Assembly: GCF_002292295.1 (NCBI RefSeq)
Contig: NZ_DBBS01000008.1
Span: 1 to 64,000 of the forward strand
Source of the DNA: Sphingomonas sp. UBA978
Lineage (GTDB): Bacteria; Pseudomonadota; Alphaproteobacteria; Sphingomonadales; Sphingomonadaceae
Direction: 5' to 3'
DNA: 64,000 bases
Part shown: piece after piece, positions 9,543 to 17,868 of the stretch
How positions within the stretch are numbered: the first letter of the stretch is position 1
Layout of the letters: the number at the start of each line of letters is the position of its first letter
The notes under the pieces: model-generated
What the model was told of the DNA's origin: nothing
Seen by the model: the letters and a program-made list of their open reading frames with translations, nothing else
Database searches by the model: none
Program-made: the position numbers and the translations under genes

Positions 9543-10250
9543 ATGACGGCGACGATCGCGCTGGTCGACGATGACCGCAACATCCTGACATCCGTTTCGA
9601 TCGCCCTCCAGACCGAAGGGTTCCTGACCCGCGTCTATTCGGATGGCGAGACGGCGCTGAAGGCGCTGACCGACAATCCGCCCGATCTGGCGATCTTCGA
9701 CATCAAGATGCCGCGGATGGACGGGCTGGAGCTGCTGCGCCGGTTGCGCGAGAAGAGCCAGATTCCGGTCATCTTCCTGACCAGCAAGGACGATGAGCTG
9801 GACGAGGCGCTCGGCCTCGCGATGGGCGCCGACGATTACATCGCCAAGCCGTTCAGCCAGCGCCTGCTGATCGCGCGGATCCGGGCGATCCTGCGCCGGA
9901 CCGAACTCGCCAGTTCGCCGGCCGAGGAGAGCGATGCTGCGGGGGCCGGGCCGCTGGTGCGCGGGCGGCTGTCGATGGACCCGGCGCGGCATCGCACGAC
10001 CTGGGGCGACGAACCGGTGACGCTGACCGTGACCGAATTCCTGATCCTCGAAACGCTGGCGCAGCGGCCCGGCATCGTGAAGACGCGCAACCAGTTGATG
10101 GATGCCGCCTATCACGACGACATCTATGTCGACGACCGCACGATCGACAGCCACATCAAGCGCCTGCGCCGCAAGTTCCGGCAGGTCGACCCGACCTTCG
10201 ATTCGATCGAGACATTGTATGGCGCCGGCTACCGATTCTCCGAGGAGTGA
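9543..10250 (+). CDS. chvI: Two-component response regulator ChvI
   Basis: 235 residues of OmpR/PhoB type. The receiver has the acidic pair DDD at 9-11, phospho-Asp in FDIKMPRMDG and Lys in AKPFSQRLL. The winged-helix DNA-binding domain occupies about 135-233 and ends TLYGAGYRF. Identity as ChvI rests on sequence character and on its position between pckA and chvG. In alphaproteobacteria ChvI controls envelope, exopolysaccharide and acid-stress genes. The kinase gene overlaps its 3' end by 32 bases. Confidence 0.9.
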   Translation: MTATIALVDDDRNILTSVSIALQTEGFLTRVYSDGETALKALTDNPPDLAIFDIKMPRMDGLELLRRLREKSQIPVIFLTSKDDELDEALGLAMGADDYIAKPFSQRLLIARIRAILRRTELASSPAEESDAAGAGPLVRGRLSMDPARHRTTWGDEPVTLTVTEFLILETLAQRPGIVKTRNQLMDAAYHDDIYVDDRTIDSHIKRLRRKFRQVDPTFDSIETLYGAGYRFSEE

Positions 10251-11793
10251 GCCGCGGCTGGAGGGCGCCGACCTCGCGTTGCGCTGGTCGGGGCAGATCT
10301 CGCTTACCCGGCGGATTCTTGCGGTCAACATCTTCGCGCTGCTGCTGCTCGCCGGCGGCTTCTTCTACCTCGATTCCTACCGCAGCCGGATCGTCGACGG
10401 GCGCGTCGCGCAGGCGAGCCGCGAGGCACGGCTGATCGGGGAGGCGCTGGCGATGGTCCGCGCCGACCAGCGCGACGACCTCATCGCGCGGCTCGCCGAC
10501 GATACCGGCGCGCGGTTGCGGGTGTTCGCCGCCGACGGCCGCACAGTGGTCGACAGCCGCGTGCTGGGGGTGCGCAACGCCATCCTGCTCGACCCCGACA
10601 AGCAGCAATGGGACCAGACCGTCGCGCGGTTCCTCGATGCCGGGATCGACACGGTCGTCGGCGCCGCGCGGCCGCCGCTCTATCGCGAGCGCAAGGACGG
10701 GCGGCAATGGCCCGACGTCGCCGCGGCCTGGCGGCAGCGCCGCCCCTCTGCGAGCGTGTGGCGTGCGCCGGACCGCACCCCGGTCATCACCGCGGCGGCG
10801 CCGCTGCCCGGCGGGGTGGTGATGACGACGGTCAATGCGCGCGACATCACGCAGACGGTGCGGATCGAGCGGTTCCGGCTCAGCCTCGTGCTGCTGGTCG
10901 TGACGATCGTGTCGGTGCTGCTGTCGCTGTTCCTCGCGCGGACGATCGTGCGGCCGCTGCGGCGCCTCGCGCGGGCCGCGGTCCGCGTCCGGCTGGGCCG
11001 CGCGCGCGAGGTGGTGGTACCGCGCCTGCCCTCGCGCCGCGACGAGATCGGCAGCCTGGCGCGCGCGCTGTCGGACATGAGCCTCGCGCTGCGCGCGCGG
11101 ATCGACGCGACCGAGGCGTTCGCCGCCGACGTGACGCATGAAATGAAGAACCCGCTCGCCTCGCTGCGGTCGGCGGTCGAGGGGCTGGGCGCGGTCAGGG
11201 ATCCCGAATTGCAGGCGCGGTTGCTCGCGATCGTCCGCGACGACGTGCACCGGCTGGACCGGCTGATTACCGACATCTCCGAAGCCTCCCGCCTCGATGC
11301 GCAATTGAGCCGTGCCAAGTTCGAGCCGCTGGACGTCGCGGCGATGATCGATGCGCTGGTCGGGCAGCGGATCGCGCGCGAGGTCGAGCGCGGCGTGCGG
11401 TTGCGCTTCGACCATCAGGGGGGGGCGCTGGTCACCGTCGGCGAGGGCGCGCGGCTGGAGCGGGTGTTCGAGAATTTGATCGACAACGCGCTGTCCTTCT
11501 CGCCGGACGAGGGGTTGATCGCGATCGCCGTCGGGCGCGAGGGCGGCGATATCGTCGTCCGGATTGAGGACGAGGGGCCGGGTGTGCCGGAGGAAGCGCG
11601 CGAGGCGATCTTTCGCCGCTTCCAGTCGATCCGTCCCGAGAGCGAGGCGTTCGGTCAGCATTCCGGCCTGGGCCTCGCCATTGCGCGAACCATCGTCGAG
11701 GCGCATCAGGGCAGCATCGCCGTCGAATCGCGCGAGGATCGGCTGGGCGGTGCGCGCTTCGTCGTCCGACTGCCGCTCGCCGACGGCCCCTAG
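10219..11793 (+). CDS. chvG: Sensor histidine kinase ChvG
   Basis: 524 residues. Membrane segments at about 32-52 and 220-242 enclose a periplasmic sensor of roughly 170 residues, followed by HAMP (243-295) and the H-box FAADVTHEMKNPLASL with phospho-acceptor His307. The ATPase domain shows NLIDNALSFSP (N box), DEGPGVP (G1) and GLGLAIARTI (G2). It phosphorylates ChvI in response to envelope or acid signals in known relatives. The start at 10219 overlaps chvI by 32 bases; no later start preserves the N-terminal arginine-rich lead-in. Confidence 0.9.
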   Translation: MAPATDSPRSEPRLEGADLALRWSGQISLTRRILAVNIFALLLLAGGFFYLDSYRSRIVDGRVAQASREARLIGEALAMVRADQRDDLIARLADDTGARLRVFAADGRTVVDSRVLGVRNAILLDPDKQQWDQTVARFLDAGIDTVVGAARPPLYRERKDGRQWPDVAAAWRQRRPSASVWRAPDRTPVITAAAPLPGGVVMTTVNARDITQTVRIERFRLSLVLLVVTIVSVLLSLFLARTIVRPLRRLARAAVRVRLGRAREVVVPRLPSRRDEIGSLARALSDMSLALRARIDATEAFAADVTHEMKNPLASLRSAVEGLGAVRDPELQARLLAIVRDDVHRLDRLITDISEASRLDAQLSRAKFEPLDVAAMIDALVGQRIAREVERGVRLRFDHQGGALVTVGEGARLERVFENLIDNALSFSPDEGLIAIAVGREGGDIVVRIEDEGPGVPEEAREAIFRRFQSIRPESEAFGQHSGLGLAIARTIVEAHQGSIAVESREDRLGGARFVVRLPLADGP

Positions 11794-11806
11794 ACGGTAC
11801 GGAGCC

Positions 11807-12241
11807 ATGGCAACTCTCTCATCGGAAACCCTCTACGCAACCAGCGTGGCGATCGACGGCCGTGCCGTGCTGCTCGAGGGCCAGTCGGGCACGGGCAAGT
11901 CCGACCTCGCGCTGCGACTGATCGATCGCGGCGCTTTGCTGGTCAGTGACGACCAGACCCTGCTGGTGCGCAGGGACGGGCAGCTTCTGGCCCGCGCACC
12001 CGGCACGATCCGCGGGCAGATCGAGGTGCGCGGCCTCGGGATCGTTACGATGCACCATGTCGAGGACGTGCCGGTCGCGCTGATCGTGCGGCTGGGCGTC
12101 GAACCGATGCGGATGCCCGAGCGGCGCCAGCGCCGCCTTGCCGGCGTCGTCGTGCGCGAGATGGCGTTCGAGGCCTTCCATGCCTCCACGCCGCTCAAGA
12201 TCGAATGGGCGTTGCGCCAGCCCGATGCGACCCCGGCGTGA
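11807..12241 (+). CDS. hprK: HPr kinase/phosphorylase, short alphaproteobacterial form
   Basis: 144 residues, only the C-terminal catalytic domain of the enzyme; the N-terminal domain of Firmicute HprK (about 300 residues in total) is absent. The Walker A motif GQSGTGKSDLALRLI is at about 24-38, followed by LVSDDQT and the family signature region GTIRGQIEVRGLGI. The enzyme phosphorylates a regulatory serine of HPr. The ATG at 11807 lies 13 bases after chvG with GGAG just upstream. It heads the regulatory PTS genes. Confidence 0.9.
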   Translation: MATLSSETLYATSVAIDGRAVLLEGQSGTGKSDLALRLIDRGALLVSDDQTLLVRRDGQLLARAPGTIRGQIEVRGLGIVTMHHVEDVPVALIVRLGVEPMRMPERRQRRLAGVVVREMAFEAFHASTPLKIEWALRQPDATPA

Positions 12242-12251
12242 GAGCGGCGGC

Positions 12252-13160
12252 ATGACCAAGGACATCCTGCTCGTCACCGGCCTGTCGGGCGCCGGCAAGT
12301 CGACCGTGCTGAAGACGCTGGAGGACCTGGGGTGGGAGGTCGTCGACAATTTGCCGCTGGTGCTGCTCGACCGGCTGCTCGAGGCGCCGCTGTCGGCGGG
12401 GCGTTCGGACGAATCGCAGCCGCTCGCAATCGGAATCGGCACGCAGACGCGCGACTTCGTGCCGGAGCGGATCGTCGAGCGCATCCGCACGCTGCGGTCG
12501 GTCCACGATCTCGACGTCGGCATGCTGTTCCTCGACTGTTCGGGTGCCGAGCTGGAGCGGCGCTATTCGGAGACGCGGCGGCGGCATCCGCTCGCACCCG
12601 ACCGCCCGGCCCAGGACGGCATCGCCCGCGAACGCGACCTGCTGCGCCCGCTGCGCGACTGGGCGAACCGCCTGGTCGACACCACGGACCTCAACGCCAA
12701 TGCGCTGGCGCAACAGATCCGCACGACGTTTCCGGCATCGGGCCGCGATGCGCCGGTGCTGTCGATCCAGTCGTTCGGCTTCGCGCGCGGCCTGCCGCGC
12801 AACGCCGATCTGGTGTTCGACATGCGGTTCCTGCGCAATCCGCATTGGGACGCGGCGCTGCGGCCAGGCACGGGACTGGACCCGGAAGTCGCCGCCTATG
12901 TCGCCGGGGACCCGGCCTATCCGGCGGCGATGGAGCAGATCGGCGCGCTGCTCGAATTGCTGATCCCGCGCTACCGCGCGGAGGGGAAATCCTATGTCAG
13001 CATCGCGATCGGCTGTACCGGAGGGAGACACCGGTCGGTCCATGTCGCGGAGCATCTGGGTACGCGGTTGCGCGCAGCGGGTTTTTCGCCCACCATCACG
13101 CATCGCGACCTGGGGGCCGCGCCGCAGGACTCGCTCGAGGGGCCGCCGGCCAGCAAATGA
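12252..13160 (+). CDS. rapZ: RNase adapter / P-loop protein RapZ
   Basis: 302 residues. The Walker A motif TGLSGAGKST is at about 9-18, VVDNLPL follows, and the C-terminal GCTGGRHRSVHVAE is diagnostic of the family. In enterobacteria RapZ links cell-envelope amino-sugar sensing to small-RNA decay. In alphaproteobacteria it sits, as here, inside the PTS gene cluster and its function is less defined. It begins ten bases after hprK and its stop overlaps the EIIA start as ATGA. Confidence 0.93.
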   Translation: MTKDILLVTGLSGAGKSTVLKTLEDLGWEVVDNLPLVLLDRLLEAPLSAGRSDESQPLAIGIGTQTRDFVPERIVERIRTLRSVHDLDVGMLFLDCSGAELERRYSETRRRHPLAPDRPAQDGIARERDLLRPLRDWANRLVDTTDLNANALAQQIRTTFPASGRDAPVLSIQSFGFARGLPRNADLVFDMRFLRNPHWDAALRPGTGLDPEVAAYVAGDPAYPAAMEQIGALLELLIPRYRAEGKSYVSIAIGCTGGRHRSVHVAEHLGTRLRAAGFSPTITHRDLGAAPQDSLEGPPASK

Positions 13161-13582
13161 GTAACGTATCTGAGATGATTGGCCTCGTTCTGGTGACGCA
13201 CGGGCGGCTTGCTGAAGAGTTCGTGACCGCGATGGTCCATGTCGTCGGCCCGCAGGAGCGGATCGCGACGATTTCCATCGGTCCCGACGACGACATGGAG
13301 GAGCGCCGCGCCGACATCGCCGCGGCGATCGCCGCGGTCGACGGCGGACGGGGCGTGATCGTGCTGACCGACCTGTTCGGCGGCACGCCGTCCAACCTCG
13401 CCATCTCGCTGATGGAGCGGGGCCGGGTCGAGGTGATCGCGGGGATGAACCTGCCGATGCTGATCCGGCTGGGGTCAGCGCGCAAGGCGATGCGCGTGGT
13501 CGAGGCGGTCGCCGCGGCGCGCGAGGCCGGGCGCAAATATATTTCGGTCGCGTCCGAGGTTCTGGGCGAGGCGGCGGCGTGA
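13157..13582 (+). CDS. PTS system mannose-type EIIA component
   Basis: 141 residues with the EIIA-Man fold signature. The phospho-acceptor His15 is in VTHGRLAEE, and LTDLFGGTPSNLA is the typical second block. It accepts phosphate from HPr. No EIIB, EIIC or EIID gene is nearby, so the role is probably regulatory rather than sugar transport. It overlaps rapZ (ATGA) and ptsH (GTGA), consistent with one transcript. Confidence 0.92.
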   Translation: MSNVSEMIGLVLVTHGRLAEEFVTAMVHVVGPQERIATISIGPDDDMEERRADIAAAIAAVDGGRGVIVLTDLFGGTPSNLAISLMERGRVEVIAGMNLPMLIRLGSARKAMRVVEAVAAAREAGRKYISVASEVLGEAAA

Positions 13583-13851
13583 GCGAGATCGCGCGCACGG
13601 TGCTCATCACCAACAAGCGCGGTCTGCACGCGCGGGCGAGCGCGAAGTTCGTCACCCTCGCCTCCAGCCAGCCGTGCGAGGTGCAGGTCCGCAAGGATGA
13701 TGGCGCAGTCACCGGCACCTCTATCATGGGCCTGATGATGCTCGGCGCGGCGAAGGGCGACGAGATCACGATCAGCGCGACGGGCGACGGCGCCGAGGCG
13801 GCGGTGGGGGCGCTGGTCGAACTGGTCGAGGCGAAATTCGGCGAGGACTGA
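13579..13851 (+). CDS. ptsH: Phosphocarrier protein HPr
   Basis: 90 residues. GLHARAS holds the EI-phosphorylated His17, and TSIMGLMML holds the regulatory serine (Ser48) that HprK modifies. The presence of both sites together with hprK upstream argues for real dual control. The start is GTG, overlapping the EIIA stop. Enzyme I (ptsP) is not in the window. Confidence 0.93.
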   Translation: MSEIARTVLITNKRGLHARASAKFVTLASSQPCEVQVRKDDGAVTGTSIMGLMMLGAAKGDEITISATGDGAEAAVGALVELVEAKFGED

Positions 13852-13852
13852 T

Positions 13853-13880
13853 CGCGGTTCGGCCCGGCGGCTGAACCGCG
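13853..13880 (+). terminator. Hairpin after ptsH, possible weak terminator
   Basis: CGCGGTTC (13853-13860) pairs with GAACCGCG (13873-13880) across a 12-base loop directly after the ptsH stop. A GTTTT run follows 15 bases later. The T-run is too distant for a confident intrinsic terminator. Confidence 0.35.
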
Positions 13881-13942
13881 CGAGCCGGCCGGATCGTTTT
13901 GGCCTTGCGTCCGCCTGCCGCCGGCGCGAAGGCCGACCGGCC

Positions 13943-14758
13943 ATGCCCCGTGAAATCACCGCCTTTTCGAACCCGCTCGTCAAATATGCGCGCGAACTGC
14001 GCGACAAGAAGCATCGCCGCGGCGCCCGCCAGTTCATGGCGGAGGGGCTGCGCATCCTCACCGAGGCGCGCGACACCGGGCGGCTGCCGAGCATCCTCTT
14101 CTATGCGGCGGGCAATGCCGACCATCCGCTGGTCCATGCGCTGTCGATCGACGTCGAGATGGCGGGCGGCGAATCGATCCAAACGACGCCCGATATCATG
14201 TCCAAGCTATCGGGGAAGGACAATCCGCAGGCGGTCGTCGGGGTGTTCGACGAATTCGATGCCGGGCTGGACGACCTCGACCGGTCGGCGGCGGGGATAT
14301 GGCTGGTCGCGGAGCGGCTGCGCGATCCCGGCAACCTCGGCACGATCCTGCGCACCGCCGACGCGGTCGGCGCAGGCGGGCTGATCCTGATCGGCGAATG
14401 CGTCGATCCCTTCTCGGTCGAGGCGGTGCGCGCGAGCATGGGCGCGCTGTTCACGATCCCGGTGGTGAAGAGCGAATGGGCGCCGTTCCTCGCCTGGCTG
14501 CGGCAGGGGCCGGGGCAACTGGTCGGGCTGAGCCTCGATACCGAGCACGATTATCGGAGCGCGCGCTACGAGGCGCCGACGTTCCTGCTGACCGGGAACG
14601 AGGCGCAGGGCATGCCGGCGGACTATGCCGTGGCCTGCGACCTGCTGGTCAAGATCCCGATGCTGGGGAAGGCGGACAGCCTCAACGCCGCGGTGGCAAC
14701 GGCGGTGATGGCCTATGAGGTGCTGGCCCAGCAGCGCGCGTCGCCGTCCGCAACATAG
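13943..14758 (+). CDS. SpoU/TrmH-family RNA 2'-O-methyltransferase
   Basis: 271 residues. The N-terminal substrate-binding part begins with SNPLVKYARELRDKKHR, as in 23S rRNA methylases of this family. The C-terminal SPOUT knot shows RDPGNLGTILRTADA (motif 1), FLLTGNEAQGM (motif 2) and KIPMLGKADSLNAAVATAV (motif 3). It methylates a ribose 2'-OH in rRNA or tRNA in the cytosol; the site is not predictable. It is monocistronic between ptsH and a convergent gene. Confidence 0.9.
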   Translation: MPREITAFSNPLVKYARELRDKKHRRGARQFMAEGLRILTEARDTGRLPSILFYAAGNADHPLVHALSIDVEMAGGESIQTTPDIMSKLSGKDNPQAVVGVFDEFDAGLDDLDRSAAGIWLVAERLRDPGNLGTILRTADAVGAGGLILIGECVDPFSVEAVRASMGALFTIPVVKSEWAPFLAWLRQGPGQLVGLSLDTEHDYRSARYEAPTFLLTGNEAQGMPADYAVACDLLVKIPMLGKADSLNAAVATAVMAYEVLAQQRASPSAT

Positions 14759-14765
14759 ACATTGT

Positions 14766-14802
14766 GACGGAAACGATCGACGTCCGTCGTGTCGTTTCCG
14801 TC
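14766..14802. repeat. Nested inverted repeat at a convergent gene junction
   Basis: Outer arms GACGGAAACGA and TCGTTTCCGTC (11 bp, perfect) enclose inner arms CGACG and CGTCG with a two-base centre. Together they make an almost continuous 16-bp stem between two convergent genes. No T-tract follows, so it may be a bidirectional barrier or a REP-like unit. Confidence 0.5.
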
Positions 14803-14850
14803 CATGATCGGGGTAGCAGCGACAAGACGGCGCGTTGCCGTCGGAAGGCG

Positions 14851-15081
14851 TCAGCCGCGGACCATGCCGGAGACGCGCACCCTGCCGCCGTGATCGACGA
14901 TCCGTCCGGATACCATGCCGCTGATGCGAACGCTGGCATCGGGTTCGACAATGACGTCGCCGGCGATCATCCCGCTGATGCGGACATCGCAGCCCGATTT
15001 CACGATCACGTCGCCGGCGATCATCCCCGATACGCGGCCGTCACGGTCCATGACGAGATCGCCAGCGTGCATGCCGCGCAT
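14851..15081 (-). CDS. Small four-repeat beta-helix-like (bactofilin-like) protein
   Basis: 76 residues made almost wholly of a 16-18-residue repeat: two near-identical copies of SGMIAGDVIV...VRI, preceded by RGMHAGDLVM and followed by SGMVSGRIV...VRV. Alternating small, Gly and Val/Ile residues with GD turns resemble one face of a right-handed beta-helix such as bactofilin, but the protein is about half the size of a bactofilin. The ATG at 15081 has AGGAG seven bases upstream, and that site overlaps the rmuC stop region (10-base gap). Translation is therefore probably coupled to rmuC. No signal peptide or membrane segment. I do not know a named family for it. Confidence 0.7.
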   Translation of the reverse strand: MRGMHAGDLVMDRDGRVSGMIAGDVIVKSGCDVRISGMIAGDVIVEPDASVRISGMVSGRIVDHGGRVRVSGMVRG

Positions 15082-15091
15082 TCGCACTCTC

Positions 15092-16537
15092 CTATTCGGC
15101 CGCATCCGGCAGGCGGAGCGGCTGTTCGTCGCCATAGCGCGCCATCGCCTCGACCGGTTCCACGACGGAAATCTCGCGCGCGCCCGGTTCGATGTTGAGG
15201 TCGCGGAACTTGCGCGCGGAGACGAGCGCACGGCTTTCGAAGCTGGAGACGAAGCCGTTGTAATTGTTGACCGCGGTGGTCAGGCCGCTGCCGACCTTGC
15301 GCAGGTCCTCGCCAGCCTTGGCGAGGCGGTCGTAGAGTTCCTTGCCCAACGCGCCGATCGCGCGGGCCTCGGTCGCCAGCTTCTCCTGCCGCCAGACCGC
15401 CGCGACGGTGCGGGCGATCGCGACGAGGTTGGTCGGCGTCGCGAGCAGGACGCGCTTGTCGAAGGCGAACTGCCAGATGTCGGCGTCATATTCGAGCGCG
15501 GCGGACAGGAAATGCTCGCCGGGGATGAACATGATGACGTAATCCGGCGTGTCGGTGAACTGCGACCAATAGCTCTTGGCGGACAGGCCGGCGACGTGGG
15601 CGCGGATCGAGGCGGCGTGCGCGGCGAGGCCGGTGCGGCGATCGGCCTCGTCGACCGCACCAAAGGCATCCTGATAGGCGTTAAGCGACACCTTGGCATC
15701 GATGATGAGCGATTTGCCGCCCGGGATGGTGACGATGGCGTCGGGCCGCAGGCGCCCGCCCTCTCCGTCCGCGACGCTGACCTCCATCGCGAAATCGGTA
15801 TGTTCGGCGAGGCCGCAGCTTTCGAGCACGTTGCGCAGCTGCTGTTCGCCCCAGCGGCCGCGCGCCTTGGGGGCGTTGCGGAGCGCGTTGACCAGCTTGG
15901 CGGCCTCGCCCGAGACGCGTTCCTGGCCGAGCCGCATCTGTTCGATCTGCCCCTTGAGGTCGCCGAAGGCGTCGCGGCGTTCGGCCTCGACCTTGGCCAC
16001 CCCCTCCTCGTAGCGGAGCAGGCGGTCGTTGACCGGCTGGAGTAGCGACTTGAGGTTGGTGCCGGCCAGTTCCTCGGACTGGCGGAAGCGCGCCTCGGCG
16101 CGATCGAGGAACGCCTTTTGCGCGTCGGTCAGCGCCTTGTTGGCGAGGTCATTGAATTGCGTCGCCATCAGCTCCTTCGCCTCGCGCATGTCGGCGAGGC
16201 GCGCCTCGAACGCTTCGTGCTGCGCGCGCATCGTCGCGAGGTCGGCGCGGGCAGCATCGCGATCGGCACGGATGTGGACGAGTTCGCCGCGGAGCGATTC
16301 GGCGGCGGCGGAGCGGTCCTCGTGCTGCGCGCGCAAAGCGGCGAGGTCGCGGGTCGCGTCGTTGCGCTCGCGCTCGACGGCGTCGCGGGTCTGGCGGATC
16401 AGGTCGGCGTCGGCGGCCTTACTCTGCGCGACGGCGAGGTCGGCGGCGAGCGTGCCGGCCTTGCGGTTGGCGAGCAGCCAGCCGATGACGAGGCCGGCGA
16501 CGAGCGCCAGGACGGCGATGATGAGCGACTGATCCAA
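15092..16537 (-). CDS. rmuC: DNA recombination protein RmuC
   Basis: 481 residues. An N-terminal membrane anchor (residues 5-23) is followed by an Ala/Glu/Arg-rich coiled coil (about 30-170) and the RmuC nuclease-like domain. That domain holds KARGRWGEQQLRNVLE, the PD-(D/E)xK-like IIDAKVSLNAY and IMFIPGEHFLSAAL. RmuC limits inversions and processes DNA at replication or repair sites; the anchor suggests membrane association. A small repeat protein is encoded directly downstream. Confidence 0.92.
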   Translation of the reverse strand: MDQSLIIAVLALVAGLVIGWLLANRKAGTLAADLAVAQSKAADADLIRQTRDAVERERNDATRDLAALRAQHEDRSAAAESLRGELVHIRADRDAARADLATMRAQHEAFEARLADMREAKELMATQFNDLANKALTDAQKAFLDRAEARFRQSEELAGTNLKSLLQPVNDRLLRYEEGVAKVEAERRDAFGDLKGQIEQMRLGQERVSGEAAKLVNALRNAPKARGRWGEQQLRNVLESCGLAEHTDFAMEVSVADGEGGRLRPDAIVTIPGGKSLIIDAKVSLNAYQDAFGAVDEADRRTGLAAHAASIRAHVAGLSAKSYWSQFTDTPDYVIMFIPGEHFLSAALEYDADIWQFAFDKRVLLATPTNLVAIARTVAAVWRQEKLATEARAIGALGKELYDRLAKAGEDLRKVGSGLTTAVNNYNGFVSSFESRALVSARKFRDLNIEPGAREISVVEPVEAMARYGDEQPLRLPDAAE

Positions 16538-16594
16538 CGATTGCGTTCCCTTGTTACGAGGGGAACATAGGTCGAACGGACTGGCGGGGACAGG

Positions 16595-16646
16595 GAAAAA
16601 TGAGGGCCGGCGTCGCCCCTCCCGTTTCGGGGAGGGGCGAACGGCC
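16595..16646 (-). terminator. Intrinsic terminator of def
   Basis: Read on the minus strand, a strong hairpin (CGCCCCTCCC with GGGAGGGGCG, extended by an outer GGCCG/CGGCC pairing) begins three bases after the def stop. It is followed by CTCATTTTTCC. It separates def from rmuC. Confidence 0.7.
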
Positions 16647-16648
16647 GG

Positions 16649-17170
16649 TCAGCCGCGGCGCAGCTTGGTCAGCTTCTTCATCACCATGTCGCGCTTCAGG
16701 CGGCTGATATGGTCGATGAAAAGCACGCCGTTGAGATGGTCGATCTCATGCTGCATACAGGTGGCGAGCAGGCCGGTGAGGTCTTCCTCATGGGTCGCGC
16801 CCTGTTCGTCCTGCCAGCGGACGCGGCAGGCGGCGGGACGCGCGACGTCGGCATATTGTTCGGGGATCGACAGGCAGCCTTCGTTGTAGGTGCTCGTCTC
16901 TTCGCTGACCGAGAGGACTTCGGGATTGATATAGGCGTGGGGTGCCTTGACCGGCTTGTCGTCTTCGTCCTTCTCGTCCTGCAGGTCGATGACGAGGATA
17001 CGGCTGTCGAGGCCGACCTGGATCGCGGCAAGGCCGATGCCGTTGGCATCGTACATCGTATCGATCATGTCCTGGACGAACGCGCGCGTCTCGTCGGTGA
17101 TCGCCGCGACGGGCTTGGAGATCAGGCGCAGGCGCGGATCGGGGACTTCGACGATGGGAAGGACTGCCAT
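16649..17170 (-). CDS. def: Peptide deformylase
   Basis: 173 residues. All three metal-site motifs are present: GIGLAAIQ, EGCLS (Cys ligand) and QHEIDHLNG (HExxH). The enzyme removes the N-formyl group from nascent proteins using an Fe2+/Zn2+ centre. The insert around DEKDEDDKPV is charged and longer than usual but lies on a surface loop. The ATG at 17170 begins the typical MAVLPIVEVPDPRL. It follows recR by 47 bases on the same strand. fmt, which makes the opposite reaction possible, lies just beyond recR in the other direction. Confidence 0.95.
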   Translation of the reverse strand: MAVLPIVEVPDPRLRLISKPVAAITDETRAFVQDMIDTMYDANGIGLAAIQVGLDSRILVIDLQDEKDEDDKPVKAPHAYINPEVLSVSEETSTYNEGCLSIPEQYADVARPAACRVRWQDEQGATHEEDLTGLLATCMQHEIDHLNGVLFIDHISRLKRDMVMKKLTKLRRG

Positions 17171-17217
17171 GCGGCGTCCGCTAGGTCGCGAGGCGTTTGC
17201 CGTCAAGATTGACCGGA

Positions 17218-17814
17218 TCAGGCGACCGGGCGGCGGGCCCTGAGTGCCTGCGCGAGCGTGCCTTCGTCGAGATAGTCGAGTTCGCCGCCGACCGGCAGGC
17301 CGTGCGCGAGCTGGGTGACGCGGACCGGGAAGCGTTCGATCCGATCGGCGAGGTAATGCGCGGTCGTCTGCCCCTCCAGCGTCGCATTCATCGCGAGGAC
17401 GACCTCGTCGATGCCGCCCGCCTCGATCCGCGCGACCAGCGCGTCGATCGCGAGGTCCTCGGGACGGATGCCCTCGAGCGCGGACAGGCGGCCGCCGAGG
17501 ACGTGGAAGCGGCCCGGGAACAGGCGCGACCGTTCGAGCGCCCACAGGTCGGCGACCTCCTCCACGACGCAGAGCGCACGCTGGTCGCGACGCGGATCGG
17601 CGCAGATCGCGCAAGGGTTGGCGGTATCGACGTTGCCGCAGACGGTGCAGGTTTCGAGCCGTTCGTCGACCGCCTCGAGCGCGGCGCGCAGCGGGCCAAG
17701 CGCGGCCTCGCGCTTCTTGAGCAGGTGGAGCACGGCGCGGCGCGCCGAGCGCGGGCCGAGGCCGGGAAGACGCGCCAGCGCCTGGGTCAGGGCTTCGATT
17801 TCGGGAGACGCCAT
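17218..17814 (-). CDS. recR: Recombination mediator protein RecR
   Basis: 198 residues, the standard length. A helix-hairpin-helix (LPGLGPRSARRAVLH) is followed by a C4 zinc finger (CTVCGN...CAIC) and a Toprim domain with VEEVADLWALE and LAMNATLEGQTTAHYL. With RecO it loads RecA on SSB-coated DNA. The ATG at 17814 gives the standard N-terminus; upstream in-frame codons run into the divergent fmt region. Confidence 0.95.
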   Translation of the reverse strand: MASPEIEALTQALARLPGLGPRSARRAVLHLLKKREAALGPLRAALEAVDERLETCTVCGNVDTANPCAICADPRRDQRALCVVEEVADLWALERSRLFPGRFHVLGGRLSALEGIRPEDLAIDALVARIEAGGIDEVVLAMNATLEGQTTAHYLADRIERFPVRVTQLAHGLPVGGELDYLDEGTLAQALRARRPVA

Positions 17815-17868
17815 ATTGGGAACAGATAGGGGGTTGCGCGCCCGCCCGCCAGCGCGTTGAAGGCGGGC

